A DNA stretch of 64,000 bases from the IMG/VR virus record IMGVR_UViG_3300029914_000011, positions 1 to 64,000 of that record; one strand, 5' to 3'. Positions 27,824 through 36,943 of the stretch are shown piece by piece. Source of the stretch: a virus. A program made the translations under genes and the position numbers. Positions within the stretch are counted from its first letter, which is position 1; each line of letters opens with the position of its first letter. The notes beneath the pieces were generated by a model. It was given only the letters and a program-made list of their open reading frames with translations. It had not been told where the DNA came from and made no database searches.

Positions 27824-28171
27824 ATGAACGAAAAAGAAGTGCAAGTAATAAAAGTTGTTTACGATAGATTTATAGAAAGTGAATCTAACGATTGGGGTGA
27901 TTTGGATTGTAATTTGGAATTCTTTGATTGGTTAACTGATAAGGAATTGATAAATGAAACCAAAGTAAAACGGATAAAACATTCGGAAGGTAAAATTTTT
28001 AGATGTACTTCAGCACATAACCAGGAAGACTGCTTTGCACCGTACATTCTTGAGGCGGTGATTTGCATAGTAAACTTATGGGACAAAACAAGAATACTAA
28101 ATAAAAAAAATAGATACATTCTCCTCTATTATGTTTCAATGTCTGAAATGGGCCTAATTTTTGAATCCTAG
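27824..28171 (+). CDS. hypothetical protein (115 aa)
   Basis: Follows the metallopeptidase by 4 bases. It is acidic at the N-terminus (ESESNDWGDLDCNLEFFDWL), mixed elsewhere, with four Cys and no recognised motif. It meets the leftward gene at 28168 tail to tail with a 4-base overlap. Confidence 0.55.
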   Translation: MNEKEVQVIKVVYDRFIESESNDWGDLDCNLEFFDWLTDKELINETKVKRIKHSEGKIFRCTSAHNQEDCFAPYILEAVICIVNLWDKTRILNKKNRYILLYYVSMSEMGLIFES

Positions 28172-28431
28172 TGGTATCTTACCGGCTCTATAATCATACC
28201 TAACATAATTTCTTTGGCGTAATCCTTATCTTTCTGAACGCCTTCATGAATTACTGCGACCAAATCTTTTATTAGTCCTGAATAGATTTTTTTCGCTTGA
28301 GACATTGTAAACAAATAGTATCCTTCTTGGTTAAAAAAATCCCCGTCAAAGTGAATTACAAAATATTCCGATTCAATCATAGAAATTTGCTTTATAGTAT
28401 AACTACCAAAATAAAAATTGTCTTTTTTCAT
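28168..28431 (-). CDS. hypothetical protein (87 aa)
   Basis: Start chosen at ATG 28431 (MKKDNFYFGSYTIK) because AGGGGA lies about 5 bases upstream. The longer frame from 28497 would overlap the upstream virion gene by almost 60 bases. It has a cold-protein-like mix of beta and helical segments (EYFVIHFDGDFFNQEGYYLF). No family is recognised. Confidence 0.55.
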   Translation of the reverse strand: MKKDNFYFGSYTIKQISMIESEYFVIHFDGDFFNQEGYYLFTMSQAKKIYSGLIKDLVAVIHEGVQKDKDYAKEIMLGMIIEPVRYH

Positions 28432-28438
28432 AATTCCC

Positions 28439-29146
28439 CTATGTTGCCGTTCCAGTTCCATTTCCACTACCACCAATTCCACAAGTTTGCGATACACTAG
28501 GAGTGCAATTCCCAGTTATTGTAACCGTTCCTGTAGAGCGCTCTTCGATTAAAGCGACATAGGATTCTGCTATGGCTTGAGCTAATCTGGGCCAAAATAC
28601 TCCCACAAAGTTAGGTGCTCCAGAAACTATAGCGGCTTGAATTGCGGTTGCGATCAAGCCAGAAAATTGACCATCTGAAATAATTCCTGTGCCCATGTAA
28701 ATTTCCGGGTGGGCAGAAACAAGTGTCCAGGCAAGTGGATAGTAAGTTAAAATAGAGTCGTTAATTCCTTCACATAAGGCTAACAGGTATTCTCCTGAAT
28801 TTCCTGTACTGGGAGGATATGCATCGTGAGAAGTTTTACCGAAATCTGCAATAATATAGTTTCTTACTCTGGTATATAGATCTTCAACAAAAAAAGTAGG
28901 ATCTGTAACTATACCAATTCCGGCCCCCACTCCGGGAACAAGTGGCGAACCTTGGTTGCCGGTATCATTTGTCGTAAATTCAATTACTGGGCCACCAGAA
29001 ACTAGGCCCATACCAATTGCATTTGCAAATTCAATATAATAAGAAGGATTGTTTTGGGATAAAGGGGCATGTCCGCTTACAGCAGTCATCCTAGTATTAA
29101 CGTTTGTTTTGACCAATGCTGCTAGGGCTGAACCGCTGGCTGCCAT
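28439..29146 (-). CDS. virion structural protein (235 aa)
   Basis: Ala/Gly/Thr-rich protein beginning MAASGSALAALVKTNVNTRM, with long helical stretches and a Gly-Ser-Cys tail (CTPSVSQTCGIGGSGNG). The composition and location between baseplate and spike genes indicate a tail component. It ends in TAG. The start overlaps the end of the inserted endonuclease gene by 25 bases, so translation may be coupled. The precise part is unknown. Confidence 0.65.
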   Translation of the reverse strand: MAASGSALAALVKTNVNTRMTAVSGHAPLSQNNPSYYIEFANAIGMGLVSGGPVIEFTTNDTGNQGSPLVPGVGAGIGIVTDPTFFVEDLYTRVRNYIIADFGKTSHDAYPPSTGNSGEYLLALCEGINDSILTYYPLAWTLVSAHPEIYMGTGIISDGQFSGLIATAIQAAIVSGAPNFVGVFWPRLAQAIAESYVALIEERSTGTVTITGNCTPSVSQTCGIGGSGNGTGTAT

Positions 29147-29811
29147 AATTGTCCTTTGTTGATTCCAGACTTAACTCTTTCAAATCCTAAAGATTTAAAA
29201 TACACTAAATCTGCCAATATAACGCTATTTTTTTTAGAAAATTCTTCAAATTTTATCTTTGCATTTTCATCCCGAAAATACCCCTTAACTTCAAAATAAC
29301 AATTCAATTCAGAAACCCAAAAATCTGGGGTATAAAATCCTACGGATGTCTTAAAGGCTTCCGGTTCATACTTCCAACTATAACTCTTTTCATTAAAATA
29401 TTGAGCCAAAGATAGTTCCCACGAAGATCTCAATCTGTATCCTTTGTATTCAAATATTTTACATTTAGAAATTGAATATTTTTTCTTACATTTTGTAGAG
29501 CAATATTTTGCCGTATCTCTTCTTGCTGGATAAACGCTGAATGTGTTCCCACAAGAACATTCTTTTTTGATCAATCCGCCTTTATAATTTGGATTATTTT
29601 CACCACTAAAACTTTCTCTGGCGAGAATGATTTTCTTAGAAACATTTTTTCTTTCATTGGATTTTTGATAACATGAATTGCAATATGGGTATTTTTTGTC
29701 TCTTAAATTTTGAACTCTTTGAGTAAAAATGTTATTACAAATAGCGCAACTAAAATCTGCAACGGAATATTTCTTGTCGCAATCATGTCTTTGGTTAAAA
29801 AAATGTATCAT
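29122..29811 (-). CDS. PD-(D/E)XK homing endonuclease with zinc-ribbon N-terminus
   Basis: 229 aa. Three zinc-type clusters occur: CAICNN..C..C (about 21-44), CSCGN (about 84) and YCSTKCKKK (about 103). GENNPNYKGG recalls the NUMOD-type DNA-binding repeats of homing enzymes. The nuclease core runs SSWELSLAQYFNEK, FYTPDFWV, YFEVKGYF, giving E...D...ExK. It lies between spike and tail genes with overlaps on both sides (4 and 25 bases), as free-standing homing genes often do. Its Lys/Tyr-rich, Ala-poor composition differs from the structural neighbours. The presumed target is the same locus in related phages lacking the gene. Confidence 0.8.
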   Translation of the reverse strand: MIHFFNQRHDCDKKYSVADFSCAICNNIFTQRVQNLRDKKYPYCNSCYQKSNERKNVSKKIILARESFSGENNPNYKGGLIKKECSCGNTFSVYPARRDTAKYCSTKCKKKYSISKCKIFEYKGYRLRSSWELSLAQYFNEKSYSWKYEPEAFKTSVGFYTPDFWVSELNCYFEVKGYFRDENAKIKFEEFSKKNSVILADLVYFKSLGFERVKSGINKGQLWQPAVQP

Positions 29812-30725
29812 ACGTCACTCAAAACAGTGGTACTTGGTTGAACAGGGACTCCAGTTATGAAATCGATTACATTCTGATGAGAATTTGCTGTGGTAATACC
29901 AGAAACTGGATTATTCAAATCAATTTCACTCGCTTTAATAACAGTCTTACCAGAAGAAGTTACTGTAGCGGAAGCACAAGTTATCTTTACGTCTGCGGTA
30001 GCCGTAACATTCAAATTAGTATTAGTAATTAAATTAATATCCTTTTTTGCATTAATCGTAGCATTGCCCGTTGTTTTGTCCATTCTAAATGTTACCATAG
30101 AATGGTCTACTTGAAAAGAGCCATCTTTCTCTATTTTCACTTCGGTGTTCCCTTGACTAGAATCGGTTGGAATTCCTTGGCTGTCAGTAGTCCCCTTAAA
30201 AATAAGGGAACAAGATCCATCCTGATTAATTTGTATGTTTACTCCGTTATACTCTCCGTAAAGTTGAGGGGCATTACTTGTAACGTTCGTAGGTCTATCT
30301 GGATGAATTAAGGTTCCTACCACAATAGCCTTATCGCCAATATTGTTAAGGCATTGGATCAATACAATAGCTCCGTCTTGATTTGAAAAGGTTGGAAAGC
30401 CCTTACTATCTTGTTTCATGAGAGGTCTTAATGTGAATTCAAGATAATCTGCAATAGAACCAAAGCCCTGCGTAGAAAGACAGTTTTTGTACAGAATTGA
30501 AGTCGATCCTTTGTTTTCATTTTGTTCAATTGTTAAAACATCATACTCTGTACAGAGACCATTTTGGTTTTGTGGGTCGGTAGGAGCATAGGATCTTTTT
30601 ACTAGTCCGGCTTTAATACCAGTATTCTTATAGGAACGATTAAAGGCGGCAACTGCTGTCTCACTACCATTTGGGGACAACAAACCGAAAGGAACAACTG
30701 TGCCGCTAGCTAATTTGGTACTCAT
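29808..30725 (-). CDS. baseplate spike protein (gpV/gp5-like)
   Basis: 305 aa. The N-terminal 130 residues resemble the OB-fold of gpV-type spikes (DGAIVLIQCLNNIGDKAIVV, GTLIHPD). Residues about 195-275 have regularly spaced beta strands (NATINAKKDINLITNTNLNV, TCASATVTSSGKTVIKASEI) typical of the triple-stranded beta-helix that pierces the outer membrane. No lysozyme domain is present, unlike T4 gp5. It sits beside the hub protein, which carries the spike in contractile tails. Confidence 0.8.
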   Translation of the reverse strand: MSTKLASGTVVPFGLLSPNGSETAVAAFNRSYKNTGIKAGLVKRSYAPTDPQNQNGLCTEYDVLTIEQNENKGSTSILYKNCLSTQGFGSIADYLEFTLRPLMKQDSKGFPTFSNQDGAIVLIQCLNNIGDKAIVVGTLIHPDRPTNVTSNAPQLYGEYNGVNIQINQDGSCSLIFKGTTDSQGIPTDSSQGNTEVKIEKDGSFQVDHSMVTFRMDKTTGNATINAKKDINLITNTNLNVTATADVKITCASATVTSSGKTVIKASEIDLNNPVSGITTANSHQNVIDFITGVPVQPSTTVLSDV

Positions 30726-32603
30726 TTATGGAGTCCTCTTGAATTTATTTATTCCGGTATTGGTGTTTGGTTGAGTAAAAGAGTTGGAATTAGCAATAGG
30801 AGGAGGTTCTGGATTGTCAGTTCTATAAACTGTGTCTTGTGCTTCAGATACACCCGGAAGAATCTGTGTTGTATCGTAATCATTAGTGCGTTTATCGTAA
30901 CCGCTACCAAAACTCATTTCACTATAGTCAACCTGATTACCACTTTGAATGCTAACGCCGGAACTTAAAGTCGTATCGGTTCTAAAAAACTTTTTTCCAT
31001 CTGGCTGTTGGTATGCCGTATGATTTATTCCCTCAATGTGATAAACGGTCTTATCAAATTGTAGATTGTCTCCCACTGCAATAGGTTCTGGTATTCCAAC
31101 CCAATTAATTGTTCCGCTAAATTTAAGGTGTCCACCAATTAAAGAATCTCCCATGATTCTTGCCCATCCTGGAGATCTAAATCCATTTGCACTATAAGGG
31201 GCCTGAGGAAGTCTGTCGAACTCAGAAGTAACAACATATGGACGCAAACCATTCCTTCTTACATCATCAATGTCATAAACATAATTTTGTTGTGCGGTTT
31301 CGTCTGAAATGTCAAAGCCTGCAGGTCCACTTACAGATCTTCCGTAATACTGAACAAAATTCATTCTTAGGGCCTCATCTTTTCCCAAATTAAACCCAAA
31401 AGCTAAGGATGGATGGATATTCCATCTTGGTATTGACATAAACCTTGTAACTTTATAAGATCCATTTGCAAAATTATCGGTCGTAAAGGGTATCTGTCTA
31501 AATACTAGAGTTGGCATGACACTTCCACTTGGGGCAACCCTAAAGCATGTATAAAGTTCATTTAATGGAGCATTAGTAAATTGATTCAAAATAGCCCATG
31601 CCTTAATTTGATTCCAGTACTCTGGTTTAGTTACTGTATCGCCTTCGACAGGATTTGGCAAGAAAATAAAACGTCCATTACCCTGTGCCGTTGCATTCTG
31701 AGGTACTCCAGAAGGATTCATTCCTTGAGCTAAAGTGGCATTTGAGTTTGCGGAATATTGTTGAATTCCGAAAAGATAATTATATGCGTCTTTGGCCGAT
31801 TGCAAGTGCGAAAGACCAAGTAAATTCCCAACCCCTTGTGGCATAAAAAAGTGTACATTTGGCGTTACGGGAGCAGCGCTATTTGTTTTTCTTCCCAAGT
31901 CATCTAATCCGGTTCCAATAAAAGAATTGATAAGATATTGCATTACGGACTGAATTTTCGTTAGGCCTTTTTCGGTTTGCAGATTGGCCCAATCGATACC
32001 GATTTGATTTGCAAAAAGCAAAGTATTTTGATCGGACTTATCTATCAAATAAGGATTGAAATAAATACAGTTGTTGAATTCTGTAAAAGCAAAAGCGGTA
32101 ATCTGAATTGAATAGTATTTAGTTCCAGATTGAGGATCGGTATTTAATATTTTTCTAGCACTTTGAATTTTAAAAAATCCTTTAAACCCATCATTGATGC
32201 CATTTATTGGCTTTTGTGCTCTGGCATTGTCGGCAACCCTTCTTGCCTCTGATTCCCAATTAAGCATATTAACGAAAACAAAATCTCCTGGGCTCAACTC
32301 GGTTTCATAATTCACATCAGTAATTACCAATGTGGCCGACATAGAGGGTGTAAGTACGGATTTTGAATCAGAAACAGTCAATTGAAGGCAATCGTTTTCA
32401 ACAACCAATGGCTGAGAAGCAATAGTTGAATAGTTTTGAGTATTTGTAGGTGTAGTTCTTAAAGTATCTCTAACTTTCCATCTTAAAAAAGTTAATACCC
32501 AAGCAGGACTTGTTTGGTGAACAAAAATGTCATTTGCAAGATCATTGGCATTAGATCCATTAGGTAGAATATCATAAGTGTAGGCTGTATGGTTGGCTGC
32601 CAT
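30726..32603 (-). CDS. baseplate hub protein (gp27/gpD-like)
   Basis: 625 aa, placed between tape measure and spike, the usual position of the tail-hub gene. Sequence hints are NSTFxx-like hub strands (LVITDVNYETELSPGDFVFV), a central helical part (LINSFIGTGLDDLGRK), and a C-terminal segment (FSGTINWVGIPEPIAVGDNL, then YHIEGINHTAYQQPDGKKFF) that looks like the late strands of hub barrels. The homology is weak by eye, so the call rests mainly on gene order. Confidence 0.65.
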   Translation of the reverse strand: MAANHTAYTYDILPNGSNANDLANDIFVHQTSPAWVLTFLRWKVRDTLRTTPTNTQNYSTIASQPLVVENDCLQLTVSDSKSVLTPSMSATLVITDVNYETELSPGDFVFVNMLNWESEARRVADNARAQKPINGINDGFKGFFKIQSARKILNTDPQSGTKYYSIQITAFAFTEFNNCIYFNPYLIDKSDQNTLLFANQIGIDWANLQTEKGLTKIQSVMQYLINSFIGTGLDDLGRKTNSAAPVTPNVHFFMPQGVGNLLGLSHLQSAKDAYNYLFGIQQYSANSNATLAQGMNPSGVPQNATAQGNGRFIFLPNPVEGDTVTKPEYWNQIKAWAILNQFTNAPLNELYTCFRVAPSGSVMPTLVFRQIPFTTDNFANGSYKVTRFMSIPRWNIHPSLAFGFNLGKDEALRMNFVQYYGRSVSGPAGFDISDETAQQNYVYDIDDVRRNGLRPYVVTSEFDRLPQAPYSANGFRSPGWARIMGDSLIGGHLKFSGTINWVGIPEPIAVGDNLQFDKTVYHIEGINHTAYQQPDGKKFFRTDTTLSSGVSIQSGNQVDYSEMSFGSGYDKRTNDYDTTQILPGVSEAQDTVYRTDNPEPPPIANSNSFTQPNTNTGINKFKRTP

Positions 32604-32605
32604 GA

Positions 32606-34969
32606 TTAATGACTACCCCCAGAAGGACTAGGAGGACCCGCACTTTGCTGATTAGGTGCTTGGGCGGGTATTCCTAAGAAATTGTTTAATTGAGTTACTG
32701 CTTTCGCTCTTTCTACCGCATCGGCGGAAGTATTCATTATTTTTACTAGATTTGCAATATTTTGTCCAAATTTATCAAGTGCATCTTTTGTTGGAGCAAT
32801 CTGAGATTGTAAACTGGAAAATAAATTATTGAAAAGTTTATCTCCCTGAGCTTGAATTGCATTCGTAGCATCTCCAGCCCTTCCACCAACGCCTGCTTCT
32901 AATTGGGCTTTCTTTGCATCTTCTAGAGCTTTATTTTGCTGTTTTGCATCTCCAGACGCCTGTGCGTCAACATAGGCTCCAGCAAAACGGAAGTCTTTTC
33001 CTAAATCTGGATTCTCAACCGTTGCATTTATCTCTGCTTGACCCAAAGCAGAACTAACTTCTTTTTGTTGATCTTTGGTTAAAGAGGAAGTATCCAAAAC
33101 AGACTGAAGACCGTATTTTTTCTTAAGATCTTTAAGTTTTTGAATCGATGTGTCACTGCTTTTAAATTTATTTTGAGACGCAGCAGTTACTTTATTTGCT
33201 TCCTGAATAATTTGCTCAGGACTTATTGGATTTCCAGCCCTAGAAGCATTCTCTGCCAATTTCTGGACCATAGGGTTATCAACTGTTAATTGATCAATTG
33301 GAATATTAAAAAGTGCTGCCCTAGAAAAAGTATCTAACTTATTGAGGACTGGATTTTTAATGATTCCGGCAGCACGCATTGTTCCGGTTGGACCAGTTTG
33401 TTCTACGGATTTTTGTCTATATAGTTCATATGCATTCTGACCAGCCTCGATACCTCTTGTAGTCTTATCTCCACCAAAGAATTTACCGACTGTACTCAAA
33501 ATCTGATCTAGGCCCTCAGAACTTGAAGCACCGGATCTATTTACAATGGTTGCAGCAGATTCAATAAATTTTCTGTTTTCTTCTCTGTATTGGCTACCGT
33601 CTAATCCAGTTCTAGTTCCTTCAGCCAATATTTTTATAAATGCGTCTTTTGAGCCAGTGTCAGATCCAATAGACCCAGAAAGTTTTCCTAATACCTGACT
33701 GGCATTCGTAACATCTAAATTTCTTTCGGCTTGAAGTGCCGTAATTGAATTTCCTCTAGCAGATCTTGTTGATCCACCAGCACCAATGATATTGGATGCC
33801 GCCGTTCTTCCCTGTTGATCTGTAAAACCGGCGTCTTCTACTTTACCGTAAAAGCCTTTACCGCCAAGTCCATATCCATTGCCCCTTAATTCTTCATCGT
33901 TTAACCCCAACTGTCTCTGTGTCCCTAAATCGGTCTGATATGTTTGTAGGTACCTGTTAGCTGCTGCGGTTCTGATCCCTCTTTCTGGACCATTTTTAAT
34001 GGCATTAAACTGTTCTTCTTGGGCTTGAGCTTGTTCATTTTTCTTTGTTTCTTCAAATTCTCTTTGTTGATCTTTAGAACCAAATCGTCCTGCTATTGAT
34101 CTAAAGGCCTGCATGAAGTTACCATGTTGGAGGGCTCCTGAGCCTTCCTCACCAAATATTAAACTTCCAAGCATTCCTTGTGGCGTTTTTGTATTAGCCT
34201 TATACCTACCTGCAATTTTATCTTGGGCGTACTGAGCCGCCTGTAATCGATCGGAATTGAATGTCAAATCTTCTGCGGCACCACCATTTAAAAGGGAATT
34301 AAGTCTTTGACCGCCTTGTCCTTGGGTTTGAAAGGTCTGAGCCTCTATTTCCCTGGTTCGAAATTGGGATTCCGCAAATACCCTTCTTGTAGCTTCTATT
34401 CCTTTAATCCCAGCAACGGCTGTACCGATACCAGCCATTATCATTCCAGGAACGCCCAAGGCTCCAATGAGACCGGAAAGACTGGTAATACCGCCTTTAG
34501 GCATATTGAATGCGCTTCCACCTGCACCGCCAGCGCCGCCTGGGGAAGGCGTCTTGCCGCCTTTAGGATTTAAGGACTGCTGAAGGCGATCTCTAGTCTT
34601 TAGAATGGAATTGTAGTCTTCTTCTGCCTTATTGCGCTCCCTTGTCCAATAAGCCTTTTCTTTTTCGTTCTTAACGGATTCAACTTCTTTTCTTGAAATC
34701 TCTTCTAGTTTTCTTTTTTTGTCGTCTAATGCCCTATTAGCGATCTGAACAGCTTGCTGATCAAGCCTAGTAGATTTCTCTTTAGATCTTGTAGACTCTA
34801 GATTCTCCCTAAATACATCTGAAGAGGTCTTTTCGGCAGCGTTTTTGGATGAAGTCGAGCCAAGTTTTAACTTATCTGCATCCCCTTGAATCTTTTTGAT
34901 TAATGTCGAAAATGCCTTCTCAAGTTCTGAGGTATCCGCACCAATTTTAAGTTTTGTTTCTAATGACAT
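32606..34969 (-). CDS. tail length tape-measure protein (787 aa)
   Basis: Residues 1-140 are a charged coiled coil (KLKIGADTSELEKAFSTLIK starts like other tape measures). A glycine-rich linker (SPGGAGGAGGSAF) leads to a hydrophobic segment at about 170-200 (LIGALGVPGMIMAGIGTAVA) that could cross the membrane on DNA ejection. The rest is helical, Gln/Lys/Ala-rich. By the usual 0.15 nm per residue rule the tail would be about 118 nm, an inference. It sits directly before hub and spike genes. The start ATG 34969 is preceded by a CAATCTTA motif about 38 bases upstream. Confidence 0.82.
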   Translation of the reverse strand: MSLETKLKIGADTSELEKAFSTLIKKIQGDADKLKLGSTSSKNAAEKTSSDVFRENLESTRSKEKSTRLDQQAVQIANRALDDKKRKLEEISRKEVESVKNEKEKAYWTRERNKAEEDYNSILKTRDRLQQSLNPKGGKTPSPGGAGGAGGSAFNMPKGGITSLSGLIGALGVPGMIMAGIGTAVAGIKGIEATRRVFAESQFRTREIEAQTFQTQGQGGQRLNSLLNGGAAEDLTFNSDRLQAAQYAQDKIAGRYKANTKTPQGMLGSLIFGEEGSGALQHGNFMQAFRSIAGRFGSKDQQREFEETKKNEQAQAQEEQFNAIKNGPERGIRTAAANRYLQTYQTDLGTQRQLGLNDEELRGNGYGLGGKGFYGKVEDAGFTDQQGRTAASNIIGAGGSTRSARGNSITALQAERNLDVTNASQVLGKLSGSIGSDTGSKDAFIKILAEGTRTGLDGSQYREENRKFIESAATIVNRSGASSSEGLDQILSTVGKFFGGDKTTRGIEAGQNAYELYRQKSVEQTGPTGTMRAAGIIKNPVLNKLDTFSRAALFNIPIDQLTVDNPMVQKLAENASRAGNPISPEQIIQEANKVTAASQNKFKSSDTSIQKLKDLKKKYGLQSVLDTSSLTKDQQKEVSSALGQAEINATVENPDLGKDFRFAGAYVDAQASGDAKQQNKALEDAKKAQLEAGVGGRAGDATNAIQAQGDKLFNNLFSSLQSQIAPTKDALDKFGQNIANLVKIMNTSADAVERAKAVTQLNNFLGIPAQAPNQQSAGPPSPSGGSH

Positions 34970-35006
34970 TGTGAAGACCCCAGATTAAAATTAGACCCTT
35001 ATAAGA

Positions 35007-35014
35007 TAAGATTG
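35007..35014 (-). promoter_or_regulatory. CAATCTTA late-promoter-like motif
   Basis: Minus-strand CAATCTTA upstream of the tape-measure gene, in the context AAACCGTCAATCTTAT, which nearly matches the copy at 27230. Confidence 0.55.
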
Positions 35015-35043
35015 ACGGTTTAACCTTTACTTACTTATATCAC

Positions 35044-35072
35044 TTGACCTCAACCTTTAAATAGGGTATAAA
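35044..35072 (+). promoter_or_regulatory. sigma70 promoter, leaderless arrangement
   Basis: TTGACC at 35044-35049 and TATAAA at 35067-35072, spacer 17. Only six bases separate the -10 box from ATG 35079, so the mRNA should start at or beside the AUG. Confidence 0.8.
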
Positions 35073-35078
35073 TATAGT

Positions 35079-35312
35079 ATGGCTAAAAAGACCAAAAAAC
35101 CCAAAAAGGTCGTAAAAAAGACAAAAGAAAACAAAAATACTAAGGAAATTAAGTACTTAGAAAGATTAATTGAGTTAAGTTTGAGGAATGTTACTGGCAA
35201 ATCAGAAGAATTAGATAAGTTATTCACGAATCAGGCCAATAGGATGAAGGAGCAGATTATTAAATTAGAAGCAAATATCTATTTTAATAAGTGTTTTCTT
35301 GAAATTAAGTGA
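35079..35312 (+). CDS. Lys-rich small protein, unknown
   Basis: 77 aa. The first 30 residues are almost half lysine (MAKKTKKPKKVVKKTKENKN), then one long amphipathic helix with coiled-coil spacing. It could bind nucleic acid through the basic tail. It is the first gene of the dUTPase operon and appears to be leaderless. Confidence 0.6.
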   Translation: MAKKTKKPKKVVKKTKENKNTKEIKYLERLIELSLRNVTGKSEELDKLFTNQANRMKEQIIKLEANIYFNKCFLEIK

Positions 35313-35324
35313 TATATTAATTTT

Positions 35325-35612
35325 ATGCATGACGACGATTACGATGATGATTGTTTTGACGCTTTTAGGTATCTCTTGGGAAGTCTTAATGATGATATTA
35401 AAGATGATTCAGAAGAATACCCTCGAATGGTTGGTATGAGTAAGTGGCTACAATTAGAAGCTGAAGCCGCTACTGCCAATATTTTTCCAGATGTTGGGGT
35501 AGATTGGGCTCGCATGGAACCAGAAGCCAGGACCTGTTCCCACGAATGGGCGATCTATCAGGGACTAAATGAAAAATATGAATTTTGTAAGAAGTGCGAT
35601 GAGAAAAAATGA
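35325..35612 (+). CDS. acidic small protein with Cys pair
   Basis: 95 aa. Very acidic N-terminus (MHDDDYDDDCFDAFRYLL) and a C-terminal CSHEW...CKKC that could hold a metal. It overlaps the dUTPase gene by 4 bases. No Shine-Dalgarno is obvious. Function unknown. Confidence 0.6.
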   Translation: MHDDDYDDDCFDAFRYLLGSLNDDIKDDSEEYPRMVGMSKWLQLEAEAATANIFPDVGVDWARMEPEARTCSHEWAIYQGLNEKYEFCKKCDEKK

Positions 35613-36073
35613 GAGTTAAAATTAAAAAATTGCATCCAGATGCCATCATACCAAAATACGCAACTCCAGGCGCTGCCGGTTTTGACTTGGTTGCCATTGA
35701 AGATGTAGCTATCGAACCTAGCACTACGGTTCTGATTAAAACAGGACTATCTTTTGAAATACCGGAAGGCTACGAACTTCAAATTCGCCCACGATCTGGG
35801 ACGTCTTTAAGAACACCTCTTAGAGTAGCAAATAGTCCAGGAACTGTTGACGCCGATTATCGCGGAGAAGTTTGTGTGATTATGTCTAACATTCAAGTAC
35901 ATCCATCATACAGTGCTGGGCTATATGGTGTAAGTTTAGCGCAATACATTAACAAGGGTGATCGTATTGCTCAAGGCGTTATCTGTCCAATTATTCAAGG
36001 TTCGTTTGTTGAAGTCGAAGAGTTAAACAATACCCAGCGTGGTGCGGGTGGATTTGGGAGTACTGGGGTATGA
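35609..36073 (+). CDS. dut: dUTP diphosphatase (dUTPase)
   Basis: 154 aa, the normal length of the trimeric enzyme. All five motifs appear in order: AGFDL (1), RPRSGTS (2), GTVDADYRGEV (3), GDRIAQGVI (4) and RGAGGFGSTG (5). Motif 3 supplies the catalytic aspartate and motif 5 closes over the nucleotide. It converts dUTP to dUMP and pyrophosphate, keeping uracil out of phage DNA and feeding thymidylate synthesis. It complements the ribonucleotide reductase encoded nearby. Both flanking genes overlap it by 4 bases. Confidence 0.95.
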   Translation: MRVKIKKLHPDAIIPKYATPGAAGFDLVAIEDVAIEPSTTVLIKTGLSFEIPEGYELQIRPRSGTSLRTPLRVANSPGTVDADYRGEVCVIMSNIQVHPSYSAGLYGVSLAQYINKGDRIAQGVICPIIQGSFVEVEELNNTQRGAGGFGSTGV

Positions 36074-36327
36074 CATCTAGAGATTTTGCATATTGGCTCC
36101 AGGGTTTCCTTGAGGTTTCTAATCCTACACATATAGGAGAAAATGAAACCACTATTATTAAAAATCATCTAAATATGGTTTTTAAGCACGAGATCGATCC
36201 TTCTCATGGCGATAAAAAGCATCAAGAAGAATTGAGTAAAATTCATCAGGGATCCTCATTGCCAATTTCTGACGAAATGCGTCGCGTGCTGCAATCTGGG
36301 ATTATCGAAGCTAAATTTAACTGTTAA
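36070..36327 (+). CDS. conserved-looking phage protein (85 aa), unknown
   Basis: The opening TSRDFAYWLQGFLEV resembles a small helical protein often seen in phage early regions, with a following PT...L....E.I..HL pattern and a polar tail. I know of no function. Translationally coupled to dut by an ATGA overlap. Confidence 0.6.
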   Translation: MTSRDFAYWLQGFLEVSNPTHIGENETTIIKNHLNMVFKHEIDPSHGDKKHQEELSKIHQGSSLPISDEMRRVLQSGIIEAKFNC

Positions 36328-36336
36328 GGAAATCAT

Positions 36337-36561
36337 ATGCCCAAAGCAATACTGGAATTTAATTTACCAGAAGAAAAGGAAGAGTTTGAGTCAGCCAAAA
36401 ATGGTGGGTGTTATAAACTTGCTCTTTGGGATCTAGACCAATACCTAAGAGGTATCTTAAAATACAATAGTGATGCTCATGACCAAAAAACAATCGACGA
36501 ATTACAAAATACAAGAAATAAACTTCATGAGTTTCTTCACGATTACGATTTGAGTTTATAA
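36337..36561 (+). CDS. small helical phage protein, unknown
   Basis: 74 aa. The pattern KAILEFNLPEEKEEFESAKN then LALWDLDQYLRGILKY resembles a widespread small phage protein of unknown role. AAGGA is well placed 8 bases before the ATG. It is the last gene of the operon. The structured RNA begins 4 bases after its stop. Confidence 0.65.
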   Translation: MPKAILEFNLPEEKEEFESAKNGGCYKLALWDLDQYLRGILKYNSDAHDQKTIDELQNTRNKLHEFLHDYDLSL

Positions 36562-36564
36562 AAA

Positions 36565-36769
36565 ATTTGCGGCTGCGTGGAAAGCTAGTTAGGTACTGGA
36601 AGAGTCGTGCGCTCCAGTTTAAGATAGAAATACGCCTACGAGAGACACGCCTAATATATCTAAGGCTGGAGCCTTATTGTGCGTTGGACGATAATCTGAA
36701 CGCATCGAGTGCAGGGTAGATACTGCATAGGTAAACATCCAGAGTGGGATTTGCGCCCCACCCGCAATA
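36565..36769 (+). ncRNA. structured RNA, copy A of a two-copy family
   Basis: 205 bases closed by ATTTGCGG (36565-36572) pairing with CCGCAAT (36762-36768). Inside are GCGTG...CACGC enclosing a GGAAAGC element, a hairpin ACTGGA...TCCAGT with loop containing CGTGCGC, AAGGCTGGAGCCTT, TGCGTT...AACGCA, TGCAG...CTGCA and GTGGG...CCCAC. GCGTGGAAAGC, the CTGG..CGTG..CGC..CCAG hairpin and GAGACACGC recur in the same order in the RNA at 44171-44332. It abuts the stops of genes on both strands, so it may be the 3' UTR of the dut operon or a separate RNA. I do not recognise the class. Confidence 0.7.
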
Positions 36770-36943
36770 TTAATTCTTGTTTTTTTCGTAGATCTTAACT
36801 TCTTCTTTTATTATCTGACGACCTTTTTGTCGTTCTTTTCTATTAGCTTTACGCACATCTTTTAGGGTACTATAGCCGTCTGTAGCCATTTCTATGGCTT
36901 GCTTACACCGTTTAGCGGTCTTTAGGGTATCTATCTTTGCCAT
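36770..36943 (-). CDS. basic small protein (57 aa), unknown
   Basis: The ATG at 36941-36943 has AAAGGA about 6 bases upstream. The protein MAKIDTLKTAKRCKQAIEMA continues with a Lys/Arg-rich helix. The stop lies one base beyond the structured RNA. It could be a nucleic-acid-binding peptide. No family is recognised. Confidence 0.6.
   Translation of the reverse strand: MAKIDTLKTAKRCKQAIEMATDGYSTLKDVRKANRKERQKGRQIIKEEVKIYEKNKN

Noticed and set aside
36565-36769. Group I intron or RNase P RNA
   Set aside because: Neither the P7 sequences of group I introns nor the GAGGAAAGUCC core of RNase P could be found.
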